Shown: one piece after another, positions 21,335 to 33,499 of the stretch
Layout: each line of letters starts with the position of its first letter
How positions within the stretch are numbered: position 1 is the first letter of the stretch
NCBI GenBank assembly: GCA_036346255.1
Contig: CM070639.1
Location: 27,868,165-27,932,164, forward strand
Reading direction: 5' to 3'
DNA from: Ampelocalamus luodianensis
Lineage: Eukaryota > Streptophyta > Magnoliopsida > Poales > Poaceae
Length of the DNA: 64,000 nucleotides
Notes under the pieces: generated by a model
Told to the model about the DNA's origin: nothing
The model's database searches: none
What the model saw: the letters and a program-made list of their open reading frames with translations, nothing else
Made by a program: the position numbers and the translations under genes

Positions 21335-22856
21335 TGTCAGGACCCAAAATTTCGATTCTGGAACCCTCTGTGTATACTGCACTAGTCCAGGATCACGCTA
21401 GTGCGCACAGTGTCAACATAGGTGAATACCAATCCACACAAGCGATAAATAAAGTAAACGATTAGTTTGAATAACAAATAAGGGTTTTGACCTTATGGTC
21501 GAGGTTACACTTATTACGCCACGTAGGGCTAATAGAGAATAAAACAGCAGCGGAACAGAAATAACTCCAGCGGAGATCCCATCAATTCACCACAGGCAAC
21601 CGACTGGGATCCAGACCTTAACGATCAGCAACATTCAGCGAACTCCTCGAAAGTAGGCGTAGACTACTCCTCTTCTGTAGGTTTGGGCGCAAGTTTTACA
21701 ACAAGCGTGAGTACACAACCATACTCGCAAATCATACCACAGAATGCAATTTATAGATGCAGACTTATTCCAAAAGAAAAGGCTTCTGTGGTTCTTTTGC
21801 ATAAAAGTAATATTTGCAATTTGAATACAATAATAGATTGAAATGCAGTTCAAAACAAATAGACAATATTAATTTAACAGTTATTTTCCACAAAGACACA
21901 AAGCTAAACATATTATTTCACATAGCTCTCATCCCAAACATTTTATGAAAACTACCCCTCGTGTGAAATCCCCGAGCATGTCCATGACCGCGGACGCGGC
22001 TATTCGAATAGATTGATTTAACACTCTGCAGAGGTTGCACACTTTACCCACACGATACAACTAGTGTAGCAAGCACTAATCACAACAAAAACGGTTCAGA
22101 AACTTCATCTCAACATTGACACTCCCGATGTGCTTACAAACCGCTATGCCAACCCTAACGAAGCGCTTTGGCATAACACACACCGCTGGACAGGTACACG
22201 GCGAACCACCCGTGATGCGACTACCTTGTAGTACACACCTCCACCCATAGCCTAACCTACCACTTGAGTAGTCAATGCCAAGAATCCATAACCTACTAAG
22301 TTAGGCCCGTCCCATACCAGGCATGTGGTCGTACAATAAGGCCTAGTTCAATGGCACACAAAGTTAAGTCCTTAATTGACCAAGGCAAGACTTCCATTTT
22401 CTAACTAGATCACAAAGATTATCGTTCCCATTCACGAAGTCCACCATATCATGAAGTATCCACCACTTGCCTCAGTCCAAATCCTTTCCCACCCAGTTGG
22501 TTTTGGTGCAACACATGCTATCACAAAGTAATAACACATAGCACACACAGTTTTACACAAAGTTCCATAGTCACTTAGTCAAATTGAATATTTGCAACTT
22601 ACATGAGATGTGAGACTCATAGCATGGCTAAGCAATTGTACTCGCATCTAACCAACCCATGTTGGTGCTATAATATTACCAACTAATATCCAATCTAGGG
22701 TGACAAAGAAATATGACATACAAGGTCAAGGTGATGACAACAACTTGGTTGATAACTATGCCCAAAACATTTAAATAAATAATTAAAGTAAAATGCAATA
22801 CTTTGAAACAAAGTAGTTTGAAAACTGGGTTCAAGATGATCAAAGGTATGACTTGC

Positions 22857-22931
22857 CTTGGAAAAGGTCTATGTACTGGTCTTGATCTTGGGGTGCTCCT
22901 TCTTCTCCAAAATTTCCCGACGAATCAACGT
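22857..22931 (-). other. Putative acidic mini-exon in LTR B- (75 nt)
   Basis: On the minus strand, an acceptor-like GAGTAG precedes it and CAAG|GCAAGT, a GC-type donor, ends it. Read as 2 nt, 24 codons and 1 nt it is open and acidic (GEEGAPQDQDQYIDLFQ). The B+ copy at 51359-51433 has the same frame. Length differs from 63 nt by whole codons only. Confidence 0.55.
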
Positions 22932-23830
22932 CTACTCGCAAACGAGACAAATAAACAAAACAAATAAATAACAGAGGAAAAACAAACTCCAAAAATAAAA
23001 TAAAAATCTCAGATAAATAGAGCTCGACTTTAGATAAATTTAGGAATTTGAATGGGCTCAATCGGAGTTAGGATGCAAAAGTTATGGGCTCTGGAAGATT
23101 CAAAATCTAAAGAAACCCTAATTTGGGTTTTCTGGAATTTTTCGAATTATTTCTTAACAGAAAAATCGAATTATTGCGCAACGCTGACGTCATCAGAGAA
23201 CGTTCGGACGGGGCGAAAAACGGACTGACAAGTGGGACCCACATGTCAGAGACACGGCTCACGGTAGACCAACTCTACCGAGCCTCGGGTTCTGGGGCGG
23301 GGTGGACGGCCACGCGGCGCACACGTGGCGCTGACGAGGATGCTGACGCGGCGCCACACAAGATGACACGTGCGCACACGGGCTGAGGTGGACACTGACG
23401 CGGACTGCCACGTTAGACCGACGGCGACGACGGCTCGGGAACCAAAGGCAACGACGAACGGCGGCGATCCACTGGCGGTGAGTGGTACCAGTGTGTAGCT
23501 CTCATTATTGCGAACCTGCTGAGGTAGGTCCGGGTGGTCGAAGGATGACGGAGGTGGCCGGTGGCGAGGTCGAAGCGGCGAAGAGGTTTCGGGCTCGACG
23601 GTATCGGGCCTCCGATGATGCTCCGGCGGAACCAAGGCGACCACGAGGTAGCCCTTGTTCTTGCGATGCCGACGAAGCAAACCCCGAGGTCCCGGCGACG
23701 CTGGTTGCGGCGGAAAAGCTCGTCGGAGAAGGCGGCGGCACAAATCAATCTTCGAGCTCCTGCGGCGGCTAGGGTTCGGCGCGAGGTCGATGGCGGCTAG
23801 GGTTGAGGTACGGACACCGAGGGCTATCTC

Positions 23831-23841
23831 TCCTTATATAG
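23831..23841 (-). promoter_or_regulatory. TATA-like box of LTR B-
   Basis: The minus strand reads CCTATATAAGG. The B+ copy has CTATTTAAG at the matching place (50472-50480). Confidence 0.5.
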
Positions 23842-24587
23842 GCGGCGGCTCGGGAGAATCCGTGTCACGAACGCCCAAAAACGGCATGCGGCGGCGGTGA
23901 TCGTATCCCTAACGAATTCGGGAACGAAGCACAGGAGATACGGGGGCCCACACGTCAGCGACGGCGGCTCGGGCACGGACGCGTGTGAAACGACGCGGCT
24001 GCGGAAACACTCCAAGGATCCGACCGTCCATCCTAGATCGAACGGCCCAAAATCAATGGAACATTCGGACCTCCGAACAGATCAGGCGCATCTAGCCATC
24101 CATCCTTGATCGAACGGTGGAGAACGAGCGGGGCGTTCGGAAGGAAAGAGAGAAGAGATGGAGAGACTGACATGCGGGGCCTGCATGTCAGTTGGAGGCG
24201 GCGCACACGCGCGGACGAGTTGGGCTGCGCGCGGGATTGGGCTGGCGGCGAAGGAAAAATGGGCCGGGTTTAGGGAATTCGGCCCGAAGGGTTTTCTGAG
24301 ATTTTAAATAGATTTTCTATTTTGTAAATTACCAGAAATTCAAATAAGCAATAGAAAATAGCAAATGAACTCAGAAAAATTCTAGAAAATATATCTGAGC
24401 ACATAAAACCCAAATAAAATAATTTTGGCTATTGTTCATGTTAGGATTATTCACATTAAATATTTTTTATTGTAAAGTCCAATATTAAGCTTTTGAATTA
24501 AAACTCCAATAAATCCAAATGGTGACTTTTTCCCTACTAACTATTTAAAAGATTTTTAAAGCTTAGAAATTGGGATGTTACACCTGT

Positions 24588-25020
24588 GACCTCCTCCCCT
24601 TCAAGACCTCCTATGCCAACAAGACGTGCTGGCACCTCCAGTCCTCAGATGACCTCTCCAGGAGGTCATTTCCAGAAGAATCCCCTAGTGATCTCTACAG
24701 CAGGGGTCATGTGTTTCTTTTGCAATGAAGTTAGGCATTATGCCAATAAGTGCCTAAAGAAGCTACAAGCCGCAACCTCAGCTCCAGCCTCAACCCGAGT
24801 TGGTCAAGGACCTCCACCTTCTGGTGATAATGCTATTATGAAGCCCTCAGTCCAATATATTAGAGGACATGTGAACCACATCACAGCTGAAGAAGCTCAA
24901 ACCGCTTCGGATGTGGTCCTTAGTACGTTCTTTGTCTATTCTGTACTAGCAATAGTTCTTTTTATTCCAGAGTTTCTCATTCATTTGTTTCGTCTAAGTT
25001 TGTGGGTAAGAATGGGTTAT
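24588..25020 (+). pseudogene. gag-pol junction of element A with CCHC knuckle and dead protease site
   Basis: After the B- duplication the frame runs through Pro/Ser-rich sequence to a zinc knuckle, CFFCNEVRHYANKC (about 24714-24755), in which the usual Gly before His is Arg. The protease region follows; its active site, normally Asp-Ser-Gly, reads Tyr-Ser-Arg in the frame that continues as SHSFVSSKF near 24970. A one-base shift near 24960 separates it from the knuckle frame. Protease function is lost. Confidence 0.82.
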
Positions 25021-26129
25021 CTATATCTCCTTTAGTAAACCCTATGATGATCCACTCTCCGGGCTCAGAAATGAGGACTAGCTCCTTATGCCCAAATTTT
25101 ACCTTGAAGATCTTGGGAGTACCCTTCTCTGCAGACCTAGTAGTTTTGCACTCCCAAGGGTTAAATATGATTCTTGGAATGGACTGGTTAGCCAAGAACC
25201 AAGGTCAGATAGACTGTACCAGAAAGTCTATTGTGCTCACCAATGAGCAAGGGATTCAAGTTGAGTTCAGTCCCGAGACCTCTTTTAGAGGAGGCCCTAG
25301 CCTTGCTTGTTTGAAGGAGTTGAAGCTAGAAGACCTCCCTATGGTAAGGGAGTACCCAGATGTGTTCCCAGATGAGCTATCTGGAATGCCTCCAGACAGG
25401 GACTTAGAGTTTGTCATGAACTTAGTGCTAGGGACAGCACCAATCTCCAAGAGACCTTACAGATTACCTGTCAATGACCTTGTTGAGTTGAAGCAATAGA
25501 TTGAAGAAATGCAAAGTAAAGGTTTTGTACAGCCGAGCTCTTCACCTTGGGGAGCTCCAATGATCTTTGTGGCAAAGAAAGATGGGACTTAGCACATGTG
25601 TGTAGATTACAGAGCACTTAATGATGTCACAATCAAGAACAAGTATCCTCTGCCCAGGATTGATGACTTGTTTGACTAGCTAGAGGGAGCCGCAGTGTTC
25701 TCTAAGATTGACTTGAGGTCAAGTTATCACCAGTTGAAGATCCGACAAGAGGATATCCCAAAGACAACTTTTTCAACTCGTTATGGACTTTATGAGTTCA
25801 ATGTTATGTCCTTTGGGTTAACCAATGCTCCTGCTTACTTTATGAACTTGATGAATAAGGTGTTCGTGGAGTACTTGGATAAGTTTATCATAGTCTTTAT
25901 TGATGACATTCTGGTGTACTCTAAAAATGAAGCAGAGCATGAAGAACACCTTCGGTTGGTCCTAGACAAGCTTAGAGACCACCAACTTTATGCCAAGTTC
26001 AACAAGTGTGACTTTTGGATGAAAGAGGTCATCCTTTTGAGACATGTTATGTCAGCAGCAGGTGTGGCAGTCAACCCTAGCAAGGTCCAAGATGTGCTAG
26101 ATTGGAAGCCACCCAAATCAGTACCTTAG
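25021..26129 (+). pseudogene. pol: pol of element A: protease end and reverse transcriptase
   Basis: The frame keeps MILGMDWLAKNQGQIDC, the C-terminal protease signature, then the reverse transcriptase with DVFPDELSGMPP, KRPYRLP, APMIFVAKKDG, DYRALNDVTIKNKYPLPRID, YEFNVMSFGLTNAPAYFMNL and the catalytic FIDD (25896-25907). In-frame stops are at 25497, 25590, 25677 and 26127. Three fit CAG to TAG, and 25590 can be read the same way with the neighbouring CGC to CAC. Otherwise the frame is continuous from 25002 to 26129. The enzyme copied element RNA into DNA when intact. Confidence 0.92.
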
Positions 26130-26760
26130 ATCAAAAGTTTTCTTGGCATGGCAGGGTATTACCACAGGTTTATTAAAGGCTTTTCAAGACTAGCAAGACC
26201 TCTCACTCAGTTGCTCAAGAAAGAAAGCAAATATGTGTGGACACCAACTTGTGAGCACAATTTTCAAGAGCTGAAAAGGCGTTTGACCTCTACCCCAGTG
26301 CTAATTTTGTCGAATATCTGAAAAGACTTCGAGGTCTTTTGTGATGTATCTCGGCAGGGCCTTGGTCGTGTTCTGATACAAGAAGGAAAAGTGGTAGCTT
26401 ATTCTTCATGACAATTGAAGCCTCACGAAGCTAACTACCCTACTCATGATTTGGAATTGGCAGTCATAGTGCATGCCTTAAAGATCTGGCTCATTACCTC
26501 ATTGATAATCGATGTGAGATCTTTACAGACCACAAAAGCTTGAAGTACATTTTCACTCAGTCCGACCTCAATCTCAGGCAATGAAGATGGTTGGAACTCA
26601 TAAAAGATTATGATCTTGACACCCACTACCACCCCGGTAAGGCAAATGTAGTAGCTGATGCACTAAGCTGAAAGAGCTATTACAGTACCTTGTTGGTCCA
26701 GAAAAGTTAGCCTAAGTTGTATGAAGAGTTGAGACGTCTAAATTTGGAGATTGTGAAGCA
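26130..26760 (+). pseudogene. pol of element A: RNase H and linker
   Basis: The frame continues with FLGMAGYYHRFIKGFSRLAR, then RNase H segments (LGRVLIQEGKVVAYSS, YPTHDLELAVIVHALKIW, FTDHKSLKYIFTQSDLNLRQ) and HYHPGKANVVADALS. Stops at 26319, 26409, 26582 and 26669 fit CGA (or AGA at 26319) to TGA, and 26708 fits CAG to TAG. One base is missing near 26488. Confidence 0.88.
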
Positions 26761-27598
26761 ATGCTGTGTGCATGTTCTGGAAATTGAGCTATTGTCCAGA
26801 AACAGATCCAAGAGAACCAAGCTGAAGATAAAGACCTCCAAGAGATCAAAGAAAACTTAAAAGGAGGAAAGGCCCCTGGTTTTTTGGAAAATGAACAGAA
26901 GTTCTTTGGTTCGGCCACCGTCTTTGTGTGTCGGATTGTCAAGAACTCAAGCAACTTATTCTTAAGGAAGCTCACGAGTCTCCTTATTCCATTCATCCAG
27001 GGAGTACCAAGATATACCAAGACCTCAAAAAGAAGTATTGGTGGGTCAACATGAAGAAGGAAATAGCTGAGTTTGTAGCACGTTATGACATGTACCAAAG
27101 AGTCAAGGCCGAGCATCAAAGACCAGTAGGTCTACTCCAACCTTTACCCATACCCGAGTGGAAATGGGAGCAAGTAGGCATGGAGTTCATCACTGGATTG
27201 CCTAGGACCCAATCAGGTTATGACTCCATTTGGGTAGTAATTAATTGTCTAACCAAAGTGGCCTATTTCATCCCTGTCAAGACCACCTACTCCGACAACA
27301 AATTGGCAGAGCTGTATTGGCTCAAATTGTCTGCTTACATGGGGTGCCCAAGAGCATTGTGTCCGATAGAGGTTCTCAATTCACCTCCAGATTTTGGGAA
27401 AGTCTACATGAAGCTTAGGGAACAAGACTTAGTTTCAGCATGGCTTACCATCCTCAAACAGATGGACAAACACAACGTGTGAACCAAGTCCTTGAAGGCA
27501 TGCTCTGAGCCTATGCACTGGACTATGGGAAAAGTTGGGACAAGAACCTCCCTTATGCTGAGTTCTCTTATAACAATAGCTATCAAACCAACTTAAAG
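26761..27598 (+). pseudogene. pol of element A: integrase zinc finger and catalytic core
   Basis: The HHCC finger keeps both His (EAHESPYSIHPG), but both Cys positions read Tyr (RYDMYQRVKAEHQ), so zinc binding is lost. The catalytic core has GMEFITGLP where the first catalytic Asp is Glu, a shifted frame with SDRGSQFTS near 27360, and HPQTDGQTQRV near 27452 where the catalytic Glu is Gln. A TGA at 27506-27508 fits an Arg codon. The integrase is clearly dead. Confidence 0.88.
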
Positions 27599-28195
27599 AT
27601 GTCTGAAGCTTTATATGGAAGGCAGTGTCGAACTCCTCTCCTTTGGGATCAAATTGGTGAATGTCAGTTCTTTGGGCCTGAAGTGATCCAAGAAGGTGAA
27701 AACAAAGTAAAGCTCATAAGAGAACATTTGAAAATAGCTCAGTCACGCCAAAAGAGCTATGCTGACAACCGAAGAAGAGAGTTATCTTTTGGAGAGGGTG
27801 ACCATGTGTACCTTTGGGTAACTCCCCTCAGAGGAGTAAAAAGATTTCAGACCAAGGGTAAACTTGCGCCAAGATTTGTCAAACCGTTCAAGGTTTCGAA
27901 AAGGAAAGGTGAAGTTGCTTATCAGTTGGAGTTGCCAGCAGCCTTGTCTGCGGTACATTATGTATTTCATGTTCCAGAGGATCAGAACTCCTTAGAAAGT
28001 GTTGATCTTCAAGAAGACCTCACCTATGTGGAGCAGCTAGTCAAGATTCTGGACATCGCAGAGCATGTCACCCAAAGCAAAGTAATCCGATCTTGCAAGG
28101 TGCAGTGGAGCCATCACTTCGGGGATGAAGCCACTTGGGAGCGTGAAGAAGATCTCAAGGTTGAGTACCCTCACCTCTTTGCTGGCCCATCTTGA
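27599..28195 (+). pseudogene. pol of element A: integrase C terminus with chromodomain-like tail
   Basis: This 198-codon frame has no stop. It contains ALYGRQCRTPLLW, LSFGEGDHVYLWVTPLRGVK, KGKLAPRFVKPFKV (the GPY/F region of the integrase C terminus) and, near the end, CKVQWSHHFGDEATWEREED, a chromodomain-like segment of plant chromoviruses thought to guide integration to marked chromatin. Upstream frames are broken, so the ATG at 27599 is not a true start. TGA closes it at 28193-28195. Confidence 0.88.
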
Positions 28196-28217
28196 ATCTT
28201 AGGGTCGAGATTCCCTT

Positions 28218-28229
28218 AAGGGGGGTAGG
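28218..28229 (+). promoter_or_regulatory. Polypurine tract of element A
   Basis: AAGGGGGGTAGG lies just before the 3' LTR start TGTAACACCC and would prime plus-strand synthesis. The preceding bases form GAATCTT...GAGATTC, a weak version of the hairpin seen in D and E. Confidence 0.87.
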
Positions 28230-28231
28230 TT

Positions 28232-31200
28232 TGTAACACCCTGGTTTTCTAGACCTTTTGATAATTTCAAACTAAAGCGAACTATTTCGTTTCCTCGAAG
28301 TCTAAAAGCTTAAACTGAAATTTTGGAATGAGTTTCAAGTGACTAACTCCAACTTCAACTAAATTCTCTGTTGGTTTTGTTAGTTTGTTGGAGCGATGGA
28401 GTTATGGTGTTCCCTCCCTTTTCTATGCTTGCTTTGTTTTCCTTGGCCAACCTTTCTCTTTGGTTCAGACCTCCTTTGTGTTTGGACCTCTTCCTTATCC
28501 AGACCTCCCCGTGGTTCTGACCTTCCTTCTAAGTCTCCACCACCCTTGAGCTGTTTTAAGCTCGGGTTTGTGTTTCAAACCTCCTTTGATCTCATCTTAA
28601 CCGTCAGGACCTCCCCTTGTGAGATGTTGATCGTCAGGACCTCCCCTTGTGAGATCGTGACCGTCAAGACCTCCTTTTGTTCCGTCTTGGCAGTTAGAAC
28701 CTCCTTGGACCTCTTTCCTTGGATCTCCTCCATTAGGTACCCTTTCCCTTTGAATCTCGCCCGTTAAAACTCTTTTGTGCTGGACCGCCTTAGGTCCAGA
28801 TCTTGTGCGCACCATCGCTATCTCCTTGGACCACCCGATCAAGATCGTGTGGCCCTAGTTTGTTGCGTGTTTTTCTTTGTCGTTTGGACATCCTCCTCCA
28901 CTGGTCTTTTTCCAAAGACCACCCTCTTTAGTCAAGACCACCCTCTGTGGTCACGATCTCTGGTCTTTTTGCAAGGACCTCCTTGGTGGGACAGGACCTC
29001 CTCACGACCTCTCCCGTGGGACCTCCTCCTATGACCACCCCATGGTTGGACCTCTCCTTTGGTCATAACTTTCTCCTGTTGCTTTGACCAACCTCTTTGT
29101 TTGAACCAGCTCTGTCCACCTTTCTCCTTTGTGCACACTTGCAGCAGAAAGTCTCTGAGCATTAAATGTTGGTGCAATGCATTAAATACTGTCACCTCTG
29201 TTGTACATCTCATTCCCTATTGTCCCTCCTTTACCTACTCTCGTCCCCTCCTCCACCCCTCCTTGAACACGTGTGCCCTTGAAACTCCCAGCAGCCCAGG
29301 CCTTATAAGCTTGGAGAGCTCCCTATCCTTGCCTTCTTCCTCATTTCAGCTCTCTTGCTCTCGCAGCCAGCCCTTTGGGACTTTCTTCCAGAGCTCTGGA
29401 GCTCCCCTGATGAGCTCTTTGCACCACCCCTGATCAGCTCTCTGGACCTCCTCCAACCCTCAGAGCTCTTTTGTTGGTTCTTGTGGTGCTTCCTTTGAAG
29501 TTCTTTTGGTTTTTACTTGAGCCTTGTTTTGAGTTGGTTTGTCCTTTCATGTAGATTGCGACGACACTGAGAAGCCCGAGTTGTTTGAAGAGGAAGACCC
29601 CCAAGCCTTCGAGCAAGGAAAGTCATACCCTTGATCATCTTGAAACTCATTATTTCACCGTAAGTACTTCTTGTTTCAAGCTAAGTACTGTATGCATATT
29701 TCACTTAATATTTCAATGCAAGTGTTTACTCTCATAGCTAGACCTAACTCCTTTGTATGGCCACTGTTAACATCCAACTGAACTTGTTGTCACCTTAGTT
29801 GAAAACCTGGTTAATGCTTTAGTACGACTAGGACCTTTTGAAAAAGAAGTGCTTAGCTATGCTTAGACTATAATCTTATTTTGGGAAATTTTTCAACCAC
29901 AGATCAATGTTTTACCCCAGATGTTTTTGACCATGGTATTGGGTTGTCATGGAAACCCGTTCTAGTTTTTCAAAGGCAAATGTTGGAAAATGGTTTGGAC
30001 GTGGGCGAACCTTGGTTGGTTTTATGGTGGGTGCACGGGAGTACACGGGGGTCATGTCAGCCGATGCCCTAGGGTTGAGGATGTCGCCCAGGTCAGTTAA
30101 GGATTGGTCTTTGACCGTTACTTTGCTATGCCCCTACGTGCAACCACAAGTCTTGTATAGGCGGGACCTAGCCAAATAATTTGCAATGTCTCACCATGGT
30201 TGTCCTTTTGGATGTGTGGGTGGTCCTTCATGACCTACTTTCTTACATTTCCACCTGGCGTAAGAGGGGGCCTAAACCCTGCGGGTGGGTAGCCCAATGG
30301 GGGTGAAACCTTAGCGAAGGGGACTGTGGTGAGAAGGAGCATTGTAAAGGCTTTGTGATAACCTATTAGTCGCACACCTTCGGAAGTGTGTGAGTGGACA
30401 GTGTAGCCGGTTATCTCTTGTGACTAAAGCTGTACACCTCTGTAGAGTGAAAATCTATTCGAATAGCTGTGTCCACGGTCATGGACATGCTGCAAAGCCT
30501 CTCTAAGTTAGACTTTGTTTTGTGTTTTCAAATGGTTTTGAAAATTGGTTCTGGATTTCTATCCAATGTGTTCTGGGCAGGGAGCCCTGGTCGTTAGCCT
30601 GGTGTTAGGAGGTTATCCTACACCCCTAAATCTTCTTATCAATCGATCAAAACCATGTTGCAAAATGAGTTTTATGTATAGTTTAACCTGCCTTAAAACT
30701 TATTACTTGTGTGTTGAAAGAAACATGGCTTTATGCAAACTAACCTTATAAGCTCACCTTTGAGATATCCAGTATGCATGTCATTTTGTTATTTGACGGG
30801 TGTGGCTTGCGAGCATAGTTGTTGTGCTCACTCTTGCTTGAAATAATCTTTTGAGCAGGTGAAGAAATCTTTGCTGAGGACCAAGAGGTCCTGGACGACT
30901 AGGCTATGCTTTCCAGCCTGTAAGCCAACTTTATAATTAATTGCCTGTGGTGTACTGGATAGACTTATCTTTTGATTTTCGCTGTCTAAAGTTGGCTTTT
31001 GTTGGCTTGTAAGCCAACTCTATAATCAACTCTTTTGTTGTAAGTAAAGTTTTTGTTGATGTATGATTATCACTTGTTGGTTGTGTGAACTAGCAGTTGA
31101 TCCTTGGGACTAGTTCGGAACACAGGAGATGTAGGACTTTTCCAAGTCCCACGACCTCCTCAGGCTGGGTCTCTCGATCTCCCTGTGTCGATCGTGGCAT

Positions 31201-31387
31201 TTGGGAGGTCACGGGTCTCAAGACCTCCTCGGGTCAGGTCTCTAGACCTCTAGGTGGTCCTACTGGACCTCCTAGGTGGCCCTAGATGTCTTCTCGTGTG
31301 GTCCTGCTGGACCTCCTGGGAGGTCCTGGCAAAATTTTCGGGAGATCCTAGAGGAACCCTCGGGTGTCCCTTGGCGAGGTCGTGACA
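28232..31387 (+). repeat. 3' LTR of element A (complete, 3156 bp)
   Basis: It runs from TGTAACACCC to GTCGTGACA. It contains about a dozen GACCTC motifs between 28460 and 29060, the TATA-like box (29301-29309), the CTATTCGAATAG core (30455-30466) and the second exon of the small ORF (30859-30902). The GC donor after the mini-exon is changed to GA here (near 29618). The short frames at 28396-31285 are LTR noise. Confidence 0.93.
29301..29309 (+). promoter_or_regulatory. TATA-like box of the A 3' LTR
   Basis: CCTTATAAG is identical to the 5' LTR copy at 363-371. Confidence 0.5.
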
Positions 31388-31392
31388 CCTTC
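31388..31392 (+). repeat. Predicted target site duplication of element A, right copy
   Basis: CCTTC directly follows the LTR end. The left copy is outside the window, so this is a prediction only. Confidence 0.45.
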
Positions 31393-32051
31393 TTGAAGGT
31401 TGTAGTCTTTTGAACCATCATCACATGATTGGATCTTTTCTTGATGCTCTCCTTAGCACCCTTAAGCATGCCGTGTAACTCGGTTATTGATTTCTTCATG
31501 CCATTCATATGAAAATTCAGTACGACAGGCTCAAAGCTCACAGGGAGCGATTGGAGAATCACATCTGTTGTCAACTCTTGGCTAAGGGGAAAACCAAGCT
31601 TTTTCAAGCTCTCAATAAGACCAATCATTTTGATCACATGAGGATTGACCAGGTTGCCCTATGACAGCCTACAAGAAAACAATGCCTTAGAGGTATTAAA
31701 CCTCTCTGCCCTTGCTTGATCCTGAAACATACCCTTCAGACCCACAATCATATTGTAAGCATCTGTGATCTCATATTACTTCTGAAGCTCAAAGTGCATG
31801 GTAGCAAGCATTAGGCGGTGCACATCGACTACGTCATTGCAATACTTCTCATAAGCATTCTTTTCAGCACGAGGTGCATCGGCACTCGGTTCTTCGGGAT
31901 ATGGACCCCCTAGAATATATTCCTTCTTTTCTTGTTTGAGAACAATTCTCAGATTACGAAACCAATCAATGAAATTTGAACTATTCAACTTTTCCTTGTC
32001 AATAATAGATCACAAATTAAAGGTAGGTGCAGAAGAAGTAGTAGGTGCCAT
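31388..32051 (-). pseudogene. gag: Ty1/copia gag, 5' part, minus strand, cut by element A
   Basis: On the minus strand, ATG at 32051-32049 opens a frame of copia gag type: FIDWFRNLRIVLKQEKKEYI near 31960, then a segment with LPVSFEPVVLNFHMNGM and ITELHGMLKGAKESIKK. A TGA lies near 32010 and a TAA just past 31776, where Gln is expected. Element A truncates it at 31388, and the rest of the copia element should lie beyond the left edge of the window. Copia gag forms the particle around element RNA. Confidence 0.85.
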
Positions 32052-33443
32052 GATCTACAATAGAATATGCAAAAATTCAGCACTATGTTTACGTAAGATC
32101 TTCTATTAAACAATTTAATAAAAGATACTCTCACTATAAACCATGTTTCCTCAAACAACATATAGTGAGTTCAAGATCCATAAAATATTAAGTCCTTGTG
32201 AGCTTTGGCATCGCTGCTAGAAACTTAGTGATTTTAGGTAAGCAACCCTTTGCTAATCGTATTACATATGACTCTTGTTTGATCGGTGACATCTCCATGC
32301 ACTTTCAACCAATATTGTGTCCCAAGGCCCAAAACTATTTTGATAGCCTTGTTAAGTAAAACCAACACTATGCCTATGGGTGTCCGACACCCACCCCATC
32401 TTATTAAGATAATTAATGCCACCTTACTTTGGTAGACCTGTCAATTAACGATCAAAATCGTGATAGGCACAACAATTGGAAAGGCATCAATTTTACTTAA
32501 TTTTTCCTGAGGAATACTACTATATCATGTCAAAACATCTAATGACAAAACATGATCAAAAAGCATAATAGGAATAAATACAAACATTCACAGATAATCA
32601 AATTAAACTATAAAATAGTATGACCTTTAACATGTTGATCTCCATCAAAGATGCTTCACCATTCTTCGACCACAATGCTTGACATCTTCGACTACATTAA
32701 TCTACTAAGCATGTACTCCTAAACGCTAGTAATGAATTACATAGGATAATATCAAGCATCATATGTCGGTATGTAGACCGTTATACAATAATACGTAGCT
32801 CGATGGCTATCTCACAGCATGACATGCTAGCCATGAAAATCCATTCATGCATCACATACATAATGGGCCATACTATTCACATCAAACCTTGCAAAAATGA
32901 GTTATGCATATAATCCAATTCTATCGGACGACATGAACACATACTACCTATAACACGCGATACGATTAGCTAGCACAGCGGTCCTGCTAGCTAGGTAGTG
33001 GCGGGGTTCAAAGGGGCAACGCCCCTCACTGGTCGAGGGCAGCGCTCTCGGAAATTTTTTCGAGACATGAATCTTCTTCACGTAACTGAGCCTTGGAAAT
33101 CATCGGATTAATCATATTAACCCTATTCCGAACCAATCTGATCACACCCTTGATACGACCACGCACTGCGGCATACTCCGATGGTGAAATTCCAACTGGT
33201 AGGAGTATCATGCAAGGTGGTCGAAAACAAGTCGAGTAAATTATCTAGTGCTCTTAACTTGTACTTCCTCAAAAAACCCATGTACTATCGCTGAAAAACC
33301 GATCGATCTTACCGACCCATTCCCAGATCGTTCCATCCATATGAACCGATCTTGGTTATCAGACCAAACCAGTAATAGATCCAATCTACCACAGTCACAT
33401 ATCAAGTATATGCAACCGATCCAGATCAAAAACTATGTAGGAT
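32052..33443 (-). other. Leader of the copia element, minus strand
   Basis: About 1.4 kb lies between primer site and gag. It is AT-rich apart from 33000-33060, where a short GC-rich inverted stretch (GGGGCAACGCCCC) occurs. The 60-68-codon frames on both strands carry no recognisable domain. I see no separate gene. Confidence 0.7.
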
Positions 33444-33456
33444 GGCTCTGATACCA
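33444..33456 (-). promoter_or_regulatory. Primer binding site of the copia element
   Basis: The minus strand reads TGGTATCAGAGCC, complementary to initiator tRNA-Met, one base after the LTR end at 33458. Confidence 0.9.
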
Positions 33457-33494
33457 CTGAAGGGATACAGGTAGGCTACACTAGTAGCAAATCA

Positions 33495-33499
33495 AAATT
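33495..33499 (+). repeat. Target site duplication of element D, left copy
   Basis: AAATT precedes the LTR start TGTAACATCC. The same bases follow the element end at 48205-48209. Confidence 0.94.

Larger units (their letters stand above)
21335..24582 (-). mobile_element. Solo LTR B-, minus-strand copy of gypsy LTR family B
   Basis: Read on the minus strand this 3248-bp LTR starts TGTAACATCCC (24582) and ends GGGTCCTGACA (21335). It is the reverse complement of the same family at 49746-52933. No primer site or coding region is attached, so it is solo. On the minus strand, in order, it holds a GC-rich first part with a TATA-like CTATATAAGG (23832-23841), a 75-nt acidic mini-exon (22857-22931), CTCTGCAGAG (22024-22033), CTATTCGAATAG (22000-22011) and a second-exon acceptor at 21675. 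Overlapping frames at 23123-24109 on both strands are GC-rich noise. Confidence 0.9.

Noticed and set aside
23246..24109. Overlapping frames up to 165 codons, possible gene on the minus strand
   Set aside because: Part of solo LTR B- with a matching segment in LTR B+; frames are not conserved between the copies.
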